From Myxococcus hansupus (lineage in GTDB: Bacteria; Myxococcota; Myxococcia; Myxococcales; Myxococcaceae), in the NCBI RefSeq assembly GCF_000280925.3, contig NZ_CP012109.1, positions 7,336,501-7,400,500 on the forward strand: 64,000 nt of DNA, written 5' to 3'. Of the stretch, positions 53,161 to 61,513 are shown in pieces. The notes beneath the pieces were generated by a model. It was not told the DNA's origin and made no database searches. It saw nothing but the letters and a program-made list of their open reading frames with translations. The translations under genes and the position numbers were made by a program. How positions within the stretch are numbered: the first letter of the stretch is position 1; each line of letters opens with the position of its first letter.

Positions 53161-54651
53161 TCAGTGCGCCGCGACCTCCGGGGACTGCGCTTCCACCGGA
53201 GCGACCGAGTTGTCATTGGCGCCCGGACGCCCCAGCCCCTTCTGCACCGCCGGAATCGACGCGGTCACCGGGCCCACATAGAAGACGCCGTGGTAACCGT
53301 CGCCATTCGTGCCGCCCCAGGTGTGCAGGAAGAAGCGGTCACCGTTGTCACGGCCCTTGGCCTCGCGCACGCCGCAATCCAGCGAATCCTTCACGCCCTT
53401 GCTGTCCACCGCGCAAATCCACGCCGAGCCGCTGTTGTACGCCATGTCCAGCGACACCACGCTGTCGAGCGAGTCCTTCAGCAGAAACCCCATGGGCTTG
53501 AAGTCCTTGTTCCACGGCAGGCCCTTCTTCGTGCGCGAGTGGATGTTCCCCGACAGGATGACGTGGAAGCGCTTGGGGCCCGACTCCACCTGGTGCCGCA
53601 CGGTGGCGTGCATCGCGTCCTCGCGCGCCTGGCCCTGGGCCTTCGGGTGGTCGAAGACGAAGATGTCCACGTCCAGGCCGCGGAAGCGCAGCTCGCGCAA
53701 CTGCTCCAGCATGTTCGCCACCGCCTCGCTGCTGCGGCCGTCCGGGTACGGGCTGCGCCAGAACGGGGCCTCCATCAGCTTCAGCCAGTCATGCTCCTCG
53801 CCCGCGCTGTCCAGGAAGGCGTCGATTCGCGTCTGGTTCTCCAGCGGCAGCTCCAGCCCCACCGTCACCGGCGTGCCCGCCACCGCCGTCTGGCAGGCGG
53901 CCTGGGCCATGAAGCGCGGCACCTCCTGCGTGCCATGCATCTCCCCCAGCAGCAGCACGCCGCCCGCCTTCACCTGCTTGCCCAGCCCCAGAATCGGCAG
54001 GCCACACTCGAAGTCCATGGCCGCCGCGCTGCCCTTCGCGTTGAGCGCCATCGCCACCTTCACCGGCTGGGGGGCGTTCTCCTCCTTCATCAGTTTGGGC
54101 GAGATGGAGCGGAACACCCGCCACTCCATGACGAGGTCACGCGAGCCCTGGCCCGAACCCGCGATGAAGGCGTTCTCCCCAATGGGCGCACCCAGGTAGG
54201 CCTCGTAGTCCTCGACAGAGAGGTTCGCGACGCCCAAATCGTCCCCTCCCCCCCCTTGGCCCACCCGGGACACGCCCCAGTCGAGTTCACTGCCTGGAGC
54301 CCTGAGCGTGTTGTTGACGCTCTTGGTGATGCGGATGATCCACAGCTTGCTCTGGGTGGGCGACTCGCGCTTGCCCAGCACCATGTAGCGGTGGAAGAAG
54401 CCGGCCACCCTGGAGCCGCCGAACTCTTGGCGCCACTCCGTCTCCAGCATCATGCTTCCCTTGTCTTCCCGGAAGGGCAGGTTGTTCTCCGTGAAGAACG
54501 TCCGCACCTCCGGCCACATCTCCTCCACGGGCCGCTCATAGATGGCCTCTCCATCCGGGATGAAGAGGTCATTGAAGGTGTTTCCCTGAGTGGTGGCACA
54601 GCCCGTCATCAGGCCCGCCAACACCACCGCCGCGTAGACCGCCGAGCGCAT
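53161..54651 (-). CDS. Lipoprotein with TraB/ChaN-like domain (copy 2)
   Basis: 496 residues from an ATG at 54651 with GGAGA upstream. Lipobox VLAGLMTGC with Cys18. It is a close paralogue of the protein at 50111-51631. The same blocks occur in order: FNDLFIPDGEAIYERPVEEM, FREDKGSMMLETEWRQEF, VLLLGEMHGTQEVPRF, DWLKLMEAPFWRSPYPDG and FHVILSGNIHSRTKKGLPW. The main differences are a central linker (shorter, Gly-rich GQGGGGDDLG here) and the signal peptide. The high similarity at both protein and DNA level suggests a recent duplication that took up positions on both sides of hutF. Function unknown. Confidence 0.72.
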   Translation of the reverse strand: MRSAVYAAVVLAGLMTGCATTQGNTFNDLFIPDGEAIYERPVEEMWPEVRTFFTENNLPFREDKGSMMLETEWRQEFGGSRVAGFFHRYMVLGKRESPTQSKLWIIRITKSVNNTLRAPGSELDWGVSRVGQGGGGDDLGVANLSVEDYEAYLGAPIGENAFIAGSGQGSRDLVMEWRVFRSISPKLMKEENAPQPVKVAMALNAKGSAAAMDFECGLPILGLGKQVKAGGVLLLGEMHGTQEVPRFMAQAACQTAVAGTPVTVGLELPLENQTRIDAFLDSAGEEHDWLKLMEAPFWRSPYPDGRSSEAVANMLEQLRELRFRGLDVDIFVFDHPKAQGQAREDAMHATVRHQVESGPKRFHVILSGNIHSRTKKGLPWNKDFKPMGFLLKDSLDSVVSLDMAYNSGSAWICAVDSKGVKDSLDCGVREAKGRDNGDRFFLHTWGGTNGDGYHGVFYVGPVTASIPAVQKGLGRPGANDNSVAPVEAQSPEVAAH

Positions 54652-54736
54652 ACGTCCCGTCTCCTGGCAAAACCCCAGCGGGAGCGTAAACGACGCTGTG
54701 CCCCGGGCATATCGGCCCCGGAGGACGGCCCTGGAC

Positions 54737-55222
54737 TCAGGCGGGTGCCTCGGAGCCTTCCGCGGCGGACGAGGAGGCGCGCTCCCAGGGGCGGGTCCGG
54801 ACGGCGTCGCGAATCCACATCACGTGACGCCGCTCGTCCTCACGGTGCTTTTCGATGAGGGCGCGGACCTCGGGGCGCCAGTCGAAGCGCAGGGCCACGT
54901 CATAGGCGCGGTTGGAGAACTCCTCGTTGCCGAGCATGGCCACCAGCGCCGCCTCGGTGCCCATCATGCTCGACACGGCCGTCAGGCCCTTCATCGCGGT
55001 GCCCTTGAAATCCAGGCGCAGCTCCAGCGGCGTCCCACCCAGCTCGTGGATGAGGGCGTTCAGGTCCTGCACATGGCGCACGTGGTCGATACGGAATCCG
55101 TTGAGCCGCTCACGCACCAGCGGTTCGGGGATTCGCGCCAGGGCGGCGTCGTACGCACCCACGGCATCCGCGTCGAGCTGGGCCAGGCTGCGCAGCCGGG
55201 CCACTTCGGATTTGTCGGCCAT
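54737..55222 (-). CDS. Ferritin-like DUF2383-type protein
   Basis: 161 residues from an ATG at 55222 with AGGAGT 6 nt upstream. All-helical, with the ferritin-like pattern of acidic and His residues: ADAVGAYDAALARIP, FRIDHVRHVQDLNALIHELG (D-H-x-x-H) and a late ALIEKHREDERRHVMWIRDA (E-x-x-R-x-H). This suits the DUF2383/rubrerythrin-like group, where Glu and His bind a di-metal centre, though the full set of ligands is not certain. Cytosolic, possibly stress-related. No clear partner among its neighbours. Confidence 0.75.
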   Translation of the reverse strand: MADKSEVARLRSLAQLDADAVGAYDAALARIPEPLVRERLNGFRIDHVRHVQDLNALIHELGGTPLELRLDFKGTAMKGLTAVSSMMGTEAALVAMLGNEEFSNRAYDVALRFDWRPEVRALIEKHREDERRHVMWIRDAVRTRPWERASSSAAEGSEAPA

Positions 55223-55342
55223 GTCGAACTCCTGCGCTAAGGGGCTCGGGCAATGTGAGAAGGCTGTTCCCGCAAACCAACCCACCTCCTGCCTCCGCCG
55301 CACGCCCGTCTCCAGGGCAGGCGGACAGCCGAGGCCTGGGGC

Positions 55343-55654
55343 TCACGCGCGCGCGGCGCCAGCAGGGGCCCGCGCTCGCGACGCCCGGTCCCTCCGTGAG
55401 GCCCGTCGGTGCTTCATGAGGATGACGGCCCCCAGGATGGCGCTCAGCAGCATCAGTCCGTTCGTCACCACGAAGACCCAGTTGCCGACCAGCCAACTGT
55501 AGACGGTGAACCCCACGGACGCGGTCATCTGCCCGAAGAAGAGCCACTTGGACACGCCCTCGCTCGAGCCCGACTTCCACTGCGTGTGGACCTGTTTTCC
55601 AATGGTCAACAGCAGCACGAACGAACTGAACCAGCCCAGGGCTTCGGCCCCCAT
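55343..55654 (-). CDS. SemiSWEET/PQ-loop-like small transporter
   Basis: 103 residues from an ATG at 55654 with AGGAGG 9 nt upstream. Three membrane helices fit a single SWEET triple-helix bundle: ALGWFSSFVLLLTIGKQVHT, VSKWLFFGQMTASVGFTVYS and WVFVVTNGLMLLSAILGAVI. The loop GKQVHTQWKSGSSEGVSKWL corresponds to the P-Q-x-x-K-x-x-x-x-K-S-x-x-G-x-S region, although P-Q is replaced by K-Q. A conserved Asn sits in helix 3 (FVVTNGLML). SemiSWEETs dimerise to move sugars across membranes. Last 20 residues are Arg/Ala-rich. Confidence 0.75.
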   Translation of the reverse strand: MGAEALGWFSSFVLLLTIGKQVHTQWKSGSSEGVSKWLFFGQMTASVGFTVYSWLVGNWVFVVTNGLMLLSAILGAVILMKHRRASRRDRASRARAPAGAARA

Positions 55655-55715
55655 GCCATGCAGCCTCCTGGCCTCACACGATGCGCATGGACCGGGTGCC
55701 GCGCAGCAGGGGCTG

Positions 55716-56123
55716 TCACCGCGCCGGGCTGGCCTCGCGGTGCTTCGCAATCCAGGCGCGCGCCGCGTCCGCCGTGTCCACGTACACCATGTCCAGCGGC
55801 ATGCCGCCGCTCAGCATGGCGCCCACCATGAGGCTCTTGGTGGTGGCCTTCTGCTCCATGCCCGCGCCGATGTAGACGACGCCGCGGAACCAGCCCGCCT
55901 TGGCGTGGTCCACCAGGTAACGGCGGGACTCCGGACTGAGGTGCGAACCGGCGATGTCCGCGGCCAGGTAGAAGCGCTGCGTCTGGGCCAGCGTCTCATA
56001 GACGCTGCACGACCAGACGGAGGTCTCCGGGGACAGGGCGCCGCGGAAGCGCGCCCACAGGATGTCCGGCGGCTCGAACCACGCGTGCTGCTCGCCGTGA
56101 CGCCACTCCCGATTCAGGCCCAT
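55716..56123 (-). CDS. SpoIIAA-like (STAS-fold) small protein
   Basis: 135 residues from an ATG at 56123 with GGGAG 5 nt upstream. It starts MGLNREWRHGEQHAWFEPPD, continues ILWARFRGALSPETS and has VVYIGAGMEQKATTKSLMVG. This alternation of strands and helices resembles the SpoIIAA-like/STAS proteins common in myxobacteria, but conservation is weak. No catalytic motif. It lies 60 nt upstream of the SemiSWEET-like gene on the same strand. Function unknown. Confidence 0.6.
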   Translation of the reverse strand: MGLNREWRHGEQHAWFEPPDILWARFRGALSPETSVWSCSVYETLAQTQRFYLAADIAGSHLSPESRRYLVDHAKAGWFRGVVYIGAGMEQKATTKSLMVGAMLSGGMPLDMVYVDTADAARAWIAKHREASPAR

Positions 56124-56200
56124 GGGGCTCCCACGCTGAGTCTGGGGACAGGATAGCCCCAGCCCCAGCGGGGACCCAACAGCCTCACGGTGTGGCTTCG

Positions 56201-59200
56201 TCAGAAGCCGAGCGGCAACACGAAGGCCGTGCCGTTCTGCGTTCCCGTGCGGTAGCTGCGCGGCGCACCGACGACGAGCGTGGGCGGCGAGCCGCCGCCG
56301 CCCGGCATCAACGACAGGTCCTGCCCCAGCGCCGAGCGCTCCGAGCCGTCCCCCACCACCATGAGGAACGGAGACAGCGCGCCCGTCTGGCCCGCGCCGC
56401 CGGCATAGAGGAACACGGCGCCGCCGCCGTCGGAGGCCTCGGACGCCCCCGGCGCGGACACCAGCAGGTCCGGGACGTTGTCGCCCGTCAGGTCGATGCC
56501 ACCCGCCAACTGCGTGCCGAAGTTCACCGCGCGGTGCCGGTGGACCAGGACCACGGGGTCCAGACCGTCACCCAGCGCCCCCACCACCAGCGGCTGCCCC
56601 GCCGTCTGCAGCGCCTGCATCCGGTTGCGCAGCGTGTCCTTGTCGAAGAGCAGCACCACCGGCTGCGTCACCCCGTTGAAGGGGACGCTGGTGGCGCTGA
56701 TGGCGATGAAGTCGCGCGTGTCGCCCAGGAACCGGCCCGCCCGCGTCATGCTCAGGCCCAGGCCCATGTTGGTGAGCTGCACCTCGCTGTCACCCGCGAT
56801 GCGCCACACCGTGGCCGTCCGCCGGCCGCCGCAGCGCGCGCCCGTCGAATCGAAGCCCAGCAGGATGGCCACGCCCGCGCGCGCGCCCGCCGCGTAGCGC
56901 CAGGCGACGTCATCACAGCCGTCGCCGTTGATGTCGCCCAGCGACGTGGGCGCGGACGTCTGGATGCCCATGGACGGCCAGGTGAAGACCGGGTCGCACG
57001 CCATGGTCAGCTTCTCCAGCGACGCGTCATCCGGCGCGCGGCCCAGGAAGACGTCCATGCCGTTGTTGCGCAGCAGGCCCACGTCCTGGCGCCCGTCGCC
57101 GTTGAGGTCGAAGCCGCCCACCACGCCGCGCCCCATGGCGGAGCGGCGGCACGTCGCGTCCGTCTCCGGCGTGCAGCCGTCAATCTGGAAGGGCGCGAAG
57201 AGGCGGTACGCCGGGGTGAATGTCCCGTCCGCCTGCCCCAGCGACACGAGCGCGCCACCCGTGGACTGGGTGCCGCTGGTGACACACGCGGCCCGCACCG
57301 AGGCGTAGGTGTTGTTCAGCTCGTTGTTCGACGACGTCGTGCCCGTGCCCGGCACGTAGAAGTTGGACGCGCCCACCACCATGTCCGGCCGGCCATCACC
57401 GTTGAAGTCGGTGAAGTCCACGTCCACGCCCACGTTGCGGCCCGCGCGATGCGGAGAAGGCAGCCCCTCCTCCACCACGGTCGCCTCGCCCGGCGCGCGC
57501 AGGTCGTGCACGTAGGCGCGGCCAATGGCCAGGGCGTTGCCGTCATTGCTGGTGCCGGGGCCGGACCAGCCCGGCGCGCCCGTCAGCACCAACGGGCGGC
57601 CCAGCGGGCCCCGTGTAATGGCCACCGCCTCGCCGAAGCGCTCCACGCTCGGCTTCGCCGGCACCTTGATGCTGGAGCGCGTCCACTCCGCCACCGACGC
57701 GCCCTGACGCTGGAACAACTCCACGCTGCCGGTGAAGGCGCCCTGCTCCGACGAGGACCGGCCCGCGAAGGCCACCAGCGACGCGTTGCCCGCCGGGCCC
57801 CAGGTCGTGAGGCCCGCGCCCAGCGTGTCCGACGCCGCCGTCCCGTTGAGGGTCGTCAGCGGCCGGTTGAGGACGCTGCCCTTCTCGAGCGTCGCCAGGG
57901 GGTAGACGAGAATCTTCCCGCTCCAGCGCAGGGTCGCGGTGCCCTGCCCCGACGGGGCGGAGGAGTACGGCGCCCCCAGCAGCAGCTCCGGGCCGGGCTC
58001 GCCATCCACGTCCATGATGGCCCAGCTCCGGCCCGCCTGGATGCCGCTGGCCTCGCCGTAGATGCGCGCGTAGGCCTGCTCGCGCGTCACCTGCGGCGGC
58101 CGGTTGGCGGGCTCGCCCGTGGCGGAGTAGCCAGTCAGGTCGAAGAGCAGCGCCCCACCGGAGTCGCTGCCCGACTGCAAACCACCACTGGTGCGCAGGT
58201 CCGGCGAGTCCGCCCGGTCCGCCACGGCCAGCAGCAGCGGCGGCCGCGAGGCATCCCCAGGGATGACATCCAACCGCCAGGTGCCCTCGTTGCTGTCCGC
58301 CAGGTTCGCCGGCAGCACGTACACGTCCGGCGAGGCCCGGAAGCGCGCACCCGAGGGCCGCGCCAGGAAGACGGAGATGGCCACCTGCGAGCCCGACACG
58401 GCGCCGGTCGCGTTGTACCGGGACACGCGGCTCAGCGCCGCCAGGTCCACCAGGCCGTCGCCGTTGAGGTCGCCCGTCACCAGGGTCCGGCCCAGCTCGG
58501 AGTTGCTGCGCGACACCAAGGTGCCGTCCTCCGCCAGGTCCCAGCCGCCCAGGCGCACCGTGGGGACGTCCGGCACCGGCGAGCTCCGGCTGGAGGCGTA
58601 GATGTCAATCGTGCCGCGGTTGCGGATGGCGTTGGTGGGCGCCAGGTCGCCCAGGGGCGAGCCGACGACGACGTCCAGGTCACCGTCACCCTCGAAGTCG
58701 GCGACGACCATGCCCGAGCCGAACGCCGCGTTGCGGAGCAGGCCCGTGAGCTGCTGGCGCAGGGGCGCGGGGGCGCCGCTGCGGAACGTGTAGAGGTACA
58801 CCGCGCCGGCGTTGGTGACGGCCACGTCCGCGCCCGGCGAGGACACCAGCAGCTCGGCGCGCCCGTCGCCGTCCAAGTCACCGGCGGCCAGCGTGTCACC
58901 GAACTGGGCCGTCTCCGTGGAGCCCGTGAGCACCCAGGTGGGCTGCGCCGGCAGGCCCACGCTGCTGCCCTTGAAGATGAAGACGGCGCCGCCCGTGGGC
59001 TGCTCCAGGTCGCTCTCGCGCTGCCCCACCGCCAAGTCCAGGAACCCGTCGCCGTCGAAGTCCGCCGTCACCAGGGTGGCCACGTCCGTCAGCCGGCCAT
59101 GCGGCAGGCCCGGGCGCGTCAACTCATCCAACACGCGCACCGACACCCGCGCCGTGTCCCCCGTGAAGGGGTCCGCCGCGTTCAGCACCACCGCGCCCGT

Positions 59201-59938
59201 GGCGCCGGGCTCGAGCGTCAGCCGGCCTCCGGACATCGTCCCGGGCCCGGACTCCTTCGTCCAGTTCACGCGGTCGCTGCCGCCGCGCGTGGCCAGCGGC
59301 ACGGACGAACCGGAGGGCACCGCGAGGAACGCGGGCGCGCCCGTGAGCCGGGCGTTGTTGTTCACCTGGTACTGGAGCACCGCCTCGTCACCGGACTGGC
59401 TGTCGCGCACGGTGATGACGTCCAGGCCCTCCGTGGTGCCCGCCGTGTAGACGCCGCCCGGCGTGACGGTGGCGCCGGAGCCGTTGCCCGACAAGACGTA
59501 CGTGGCCGAGCCCAGGAGGCCGTCGGCCGCGACCTGGAAGGACGTGCCCGGCCGCAGCTCGGCGCGCACGGGGGCCACGTTGAATTGGGCGGTGACGCTC
59601 ACCTGTGTGGTGGCGCTCACGCCCGGGCAGCGCGCGTCCTCCACCACCACGGTGTCGGTGCCGGGCGTGCGGCCCGCCACCAGCCGGTTCGCCACCAGCT
59701 CGCCGGAGGAGCCCCCGGGTTCCAGCAGGAAGCGGTAGTTGCCGCTGCCGCCCCTCGCCACCATGTTCACCAGCCCCGAGACCCGCACGCGCGGCGGCTC
59801 CGCGGTGAGCGTGAGGGCGGCGAGGCCCGTGCACTGGTCCGTCTGATGCGGATCATCCACGCGCGCGGGCGCGGGGTCGTCCGAACAGGCCGCGGCGAGA
59901 AGCGCGACGAGGGGGGCCGCGCGGGACAGTCGGGTCAT
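56201..59938 (-). CDS. Large FG-GAP/VCBS beta-propeller lipoprotein
   Basis: 1245 residues from an ATG at 59938 with GAGG about 11 nt upstream; upstream frame is not coding. Lipobox APLVALLAAAC with Cys18, followed by Ser/Asp. Residues about 30-290 are Ig-like (calx/BIG-type) modules. From about 290 to the end there are at least eight FG-GAP repeats with calcium loops, for example ADFDGDGFLDLAVGQ, GDLDGDGRAELLVSSP, DFTDFNGDGRPDMVVGAS and DLTGDNVPDLLVSAPG. That is enough for an integrin-alpha-like seven-bladed propeller plus extras. Surface-exposed binding protein likely. It is the last gene of the leftward DUF1501 operon, 32 nt after the haem-motif lipoprotein. Confidence 0.87.
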   Translation of the reverse strand: MTRLSRAAPLVALLAAACSDDPAPARVDDPHQTDQCTGLAALTLTAEPPRVRVSGLVNMVARGGSGNYRFLLEPGGSSGELVANRLVAGRTPGTDTVVVEDARCPGVSATTQVSVTAQFNVAPVRAELRPGTSFQVAADGLLGSATYVLSGNGSGATVTPGGVYTAGTTEGLDVITVRDSQSGDEAVLQYQVNNNARLTGAPAFLAVPSGSSVPLATRGGSDRVNWTKESGPGTMSGGRLTLEPGATGAVVLNAADPFTGDTARVSVRVLDELTRPGLPHGRLTDVATLVTADFDGDGFLDLAVGQRESDLEQPTGGAVFIFKGSSVGLPAQPTWVLTGSTETAQFGDTLAAGDLDGDGRAELLVSSPGADVAVTNAGAVYLYTFRSGAPAPLRQQLTGLLRNAAFGSGMVVADFEGDGDLDVVVGSPLGDLAPTNAIRNRGTIDIYASSRSSPVPDVPTVRLGGWDLAEDGTLVSRSNSELGRTLVTGDLNGDGLVDLAALSRVSRYNATGAVSGSQVAISVFLARPSGARFRASPDVYVLPANLADSNEGTWRLDVIPGDASRPPLLLAVADRADSPDLRTSGGLQSGSDSGGALLFDLTGYSATGEPANRPPQVTREQAYARIYGEASGIQAGRSWAIMDVDGEPGPELLLGAPYSSAPSGQGTATLRWSGKILVYPLATLEKGSVLNRPLTTLNGTAASDTLGAGLTTWGPAGNASLVAFAGRSSSEQGAFTGSVELFQRQGASVAEWTRSSIKVPAKPSVERFGEAVAITRGPLGRPLVLTGAPGWSGPGTSNDGNALAIGRAYVHDLRAPGEATVVEEGLPSPHRAGRNVGVDVDFTDFNGDGRPDMVVGASNFYVPGTGTTSSNNELNNTYASVRAACVTSGTQSTGGALVSLGQADGTFTPAYRLFAPFQIDGCTPETDATCRRSAMGRGVVGGFDLNGDGRQDVGLLRNNGMDVFLGRAPDDASLEKLTMACDPVFTWPSMGIQTSAPTSLGDINGDGCDDVAWRYAAGARAGVAILLGFDSTGARCGGRRTATVWRIAGDSEVQLTNMGLGLSMTRAGRFLGDTRDFIAISATSVPFNGVTQPVVLLFDKDTLRNRMQALQTAGQPLVVGALGDGLDPVVLVHRHRAVNFGTQLAGGIDLTGDNVPDLLVSAPGASEASDGGGAVFLYAGGAGQTGALSPFLMVVGDGSERSALGQDLSLMPGGGGSPPTLVVGAPRSYRTGTQNGTAFVLPLGF

Positions 59939-59970
59939 GTCAGGTACCTCGGGGGAGACGGCGCGTTGCT

Positions 59971-61500
59971 TCAGGGCCTGGCGCCAGAGCTGGCCCAGCG
60001 CTGGATGCGATTGATGAGCTCGGGGTCCATGGGCCCGTCGGCGGGCATCCGCTGGTCCCGCACGGCGGCGGTGATGATGGGGGCGTTGGCGCGCCACAGC
60101 TCATAGCTGTCGAGCGAACGCGCCGCGCTGGCGCTGTTGTGGCAGTTGCGGCACCGCGACTCATGGATGGGACGGATGTCCTTGTCCCAGCTCAGCGGCC
60201 CCGACTGCAGCGGGGCGAAGTCGAAGGGCACCGAGCGCCGCGCCTCCGAGCCGTCCTCGTAGCGCGCCACCACGGACAGCACGTACCGGCCCGCCTCCAG
60301 CGTCGCGAACGAATAGGCGCGGTGCGAGCCGTCCGCCTCCAGCCCACCCAGGCTGTAGTCGGGCGCCTCCGTGGGAATCTCCGTGTTGCCCAGCGCGAAG
60401 GCCACGCTCGCGGGCGCCGGGCCCGGCGGCATCACCGCGCGCACCACCAGGCCGTCCTCCACGATGCGCATGCCCTGGAAGAGCCCCTGCAGGCGGGGCA
60501 CCAGCACGCGGCTCAGCGCCAGCGACTGACCGCCGCGCTGCACCCAGAGGCAGCCGCTTTCGTCCAGCGCGAGGATCTGAAAGTCCCCCGTGGTGGCGTC
60601 CGAGGCCACGCTCCAGGTGTTGGCATCCGCGTCATGGAGGAGCAACGCGCTGCCGGCCCGCGCCCACAGGAAGCGGCCCGCGCCCACCAACTGGTCGGGC
60701 TGCTGCGCCAGCTCCACGCGGCGCCAGCCGTCCCGCGTCCGCCGCAGCAGGCCGTTGCTGGTGAGCGCCCACAGCTCACCGGCCGTGCCCACCGCGGGGC
60801 CAATGCCCGCCAAAGACTTGAGCGTCTCGCCTTCCTTCAGGGGCGCGGCCGTCGTGAGCACCCGGTAGTTCGTGGTGCTGAGGGCCACCGCGACGCCCAG
60901 CGTGTTCTCCCGCAGGTACCAGACGCCCGGCACGTTCTCCGGCGAGGGCGCCGCCGCCAGCGAGGTGATGCCCGTCAGCGACGCGCCGTCCACCTTCAGC
61001 TCGGCGAGCGTGCCCTCCTGGAGCCGGAACAGGCCCCGGGCGTGCGCCAGCCACACCGCGCCGTCCGCGGACTGCGCGGTGGTGACGACGCCCGGCCCCA
61101 GCGCCTCGCGCCAGGGCGGCTCGATGAGCCAGCCCGACTCCGCCAGGAAGAGGCCGTTCTGCGCCTCCACCAGCGCGCTGTGGGGCCCCAGGCGGAACAC
61201 GCCGTTGATGGCGCCCGCCTCCGCCGTGTTGCCCGGGTGCGGAGACATCGCGCCCCGCGAGCCATCCAGCCGAAGCCGGACGAGCTCGCGTGAGGCGTTG
61301 GCGAAGATGCCGCCTCCCGACTGGTCCGCGAAGCCGGACACCGGGGCCAGGGCCGTGGTGGCCTGGACCTGGGCCGGCTGGAAGGGCGTCAGCTCGGGTG
61401 TGTCGAGCGGAAGCGTTCCGTCTTCTCCGCATGCCCCCAGGACCACGAGCGAGAGCAGGGAGAAGACGACGGAGGCGGAAGCCCTCGGTTGGATGCGCAT
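59971..61500 (-). CDS. Lipoprotein with beta-propeller-like body and C-terminal haem c motif
   Basis: 509 residues with lipobox SLVVLGAC (Cys24). The body (about 40-340) repeats short Trp/Gly segments such as GELWALTSNGLLRRTRDGW and GAVWLAHARGLFRLQEG, as in ligand-binding propellers of the two-component-regulator (Reg_prop) type. The C-terminal 70 residues form a small cytochrome-like domain: SRCRNCHNSAS gives C-x-x-C-H at about 448-452, and RMPADGPMDPELINRIQRW offers the distal Met as in planctomycete-type PSCyt domains. It may bind one haem at the cell envelope. The DUF1501 stop at 61514 is 13 nt upstream. Function unknown. Confidence 0.82.
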   Translation of the reverse strand: MRIQPRASASVVFSLLSLVVLGACGEDGTLPLDTPELTPFQPAQVQATTALAPVSGFADQSGGGIFANASRELVRLRLDGSRGAMSPHPGNTAEAGAINGVFRLGPHSALVEAQNGLFLAESGWLIEPPWREALGPGVVTTAQSADGAVWLAHARGLFRLQEGTLAELKVDGASLTGITSLAAAPSPENVPGVWYLRENTLGVAVALSTTNYRVLTTAAPLKEGETLKSLAGIGPAVGTAGELWALTSNGLLRRTRDGWRRVELAQQPDQLVGAGRFLWARAGSALLLHDADANTWSVASDATTGDFQILALDESGCLWVQRGGQSLALSRVLVPRLQGLFQGMRIVEDGLVVRAVMPPGPAPASVAFALGNTEIPTEAPDYSLGGLEADGSHRAYSFATLEAGRYVLSVVARYEDGSEARRSVPFDFAPLQSGPLSWDKDIRPIHESRCRNCHNSASAARSLDSYELWRANAPIITAAVRDQRMPADGPMDPELINRIQRWASSGARP

Positions 61501-61513
61501 GCGGGTGGACGGC

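Noticed and set aside
50111-54651. The two similar lipoproteins considered as ends of a composite transposon carrying hutF.
   Set aside because: Both are in the same orientation, encode no transposase, and I saw no terminal inverted repeats or target-site duplication.
56192-60106. 1304-codon rightward frame opposite the FG-GAP lipoprotein.
   Set aside because: Arg/His/Gly-rich low-information sequence antisense to a clear repeat protein; no start signal.
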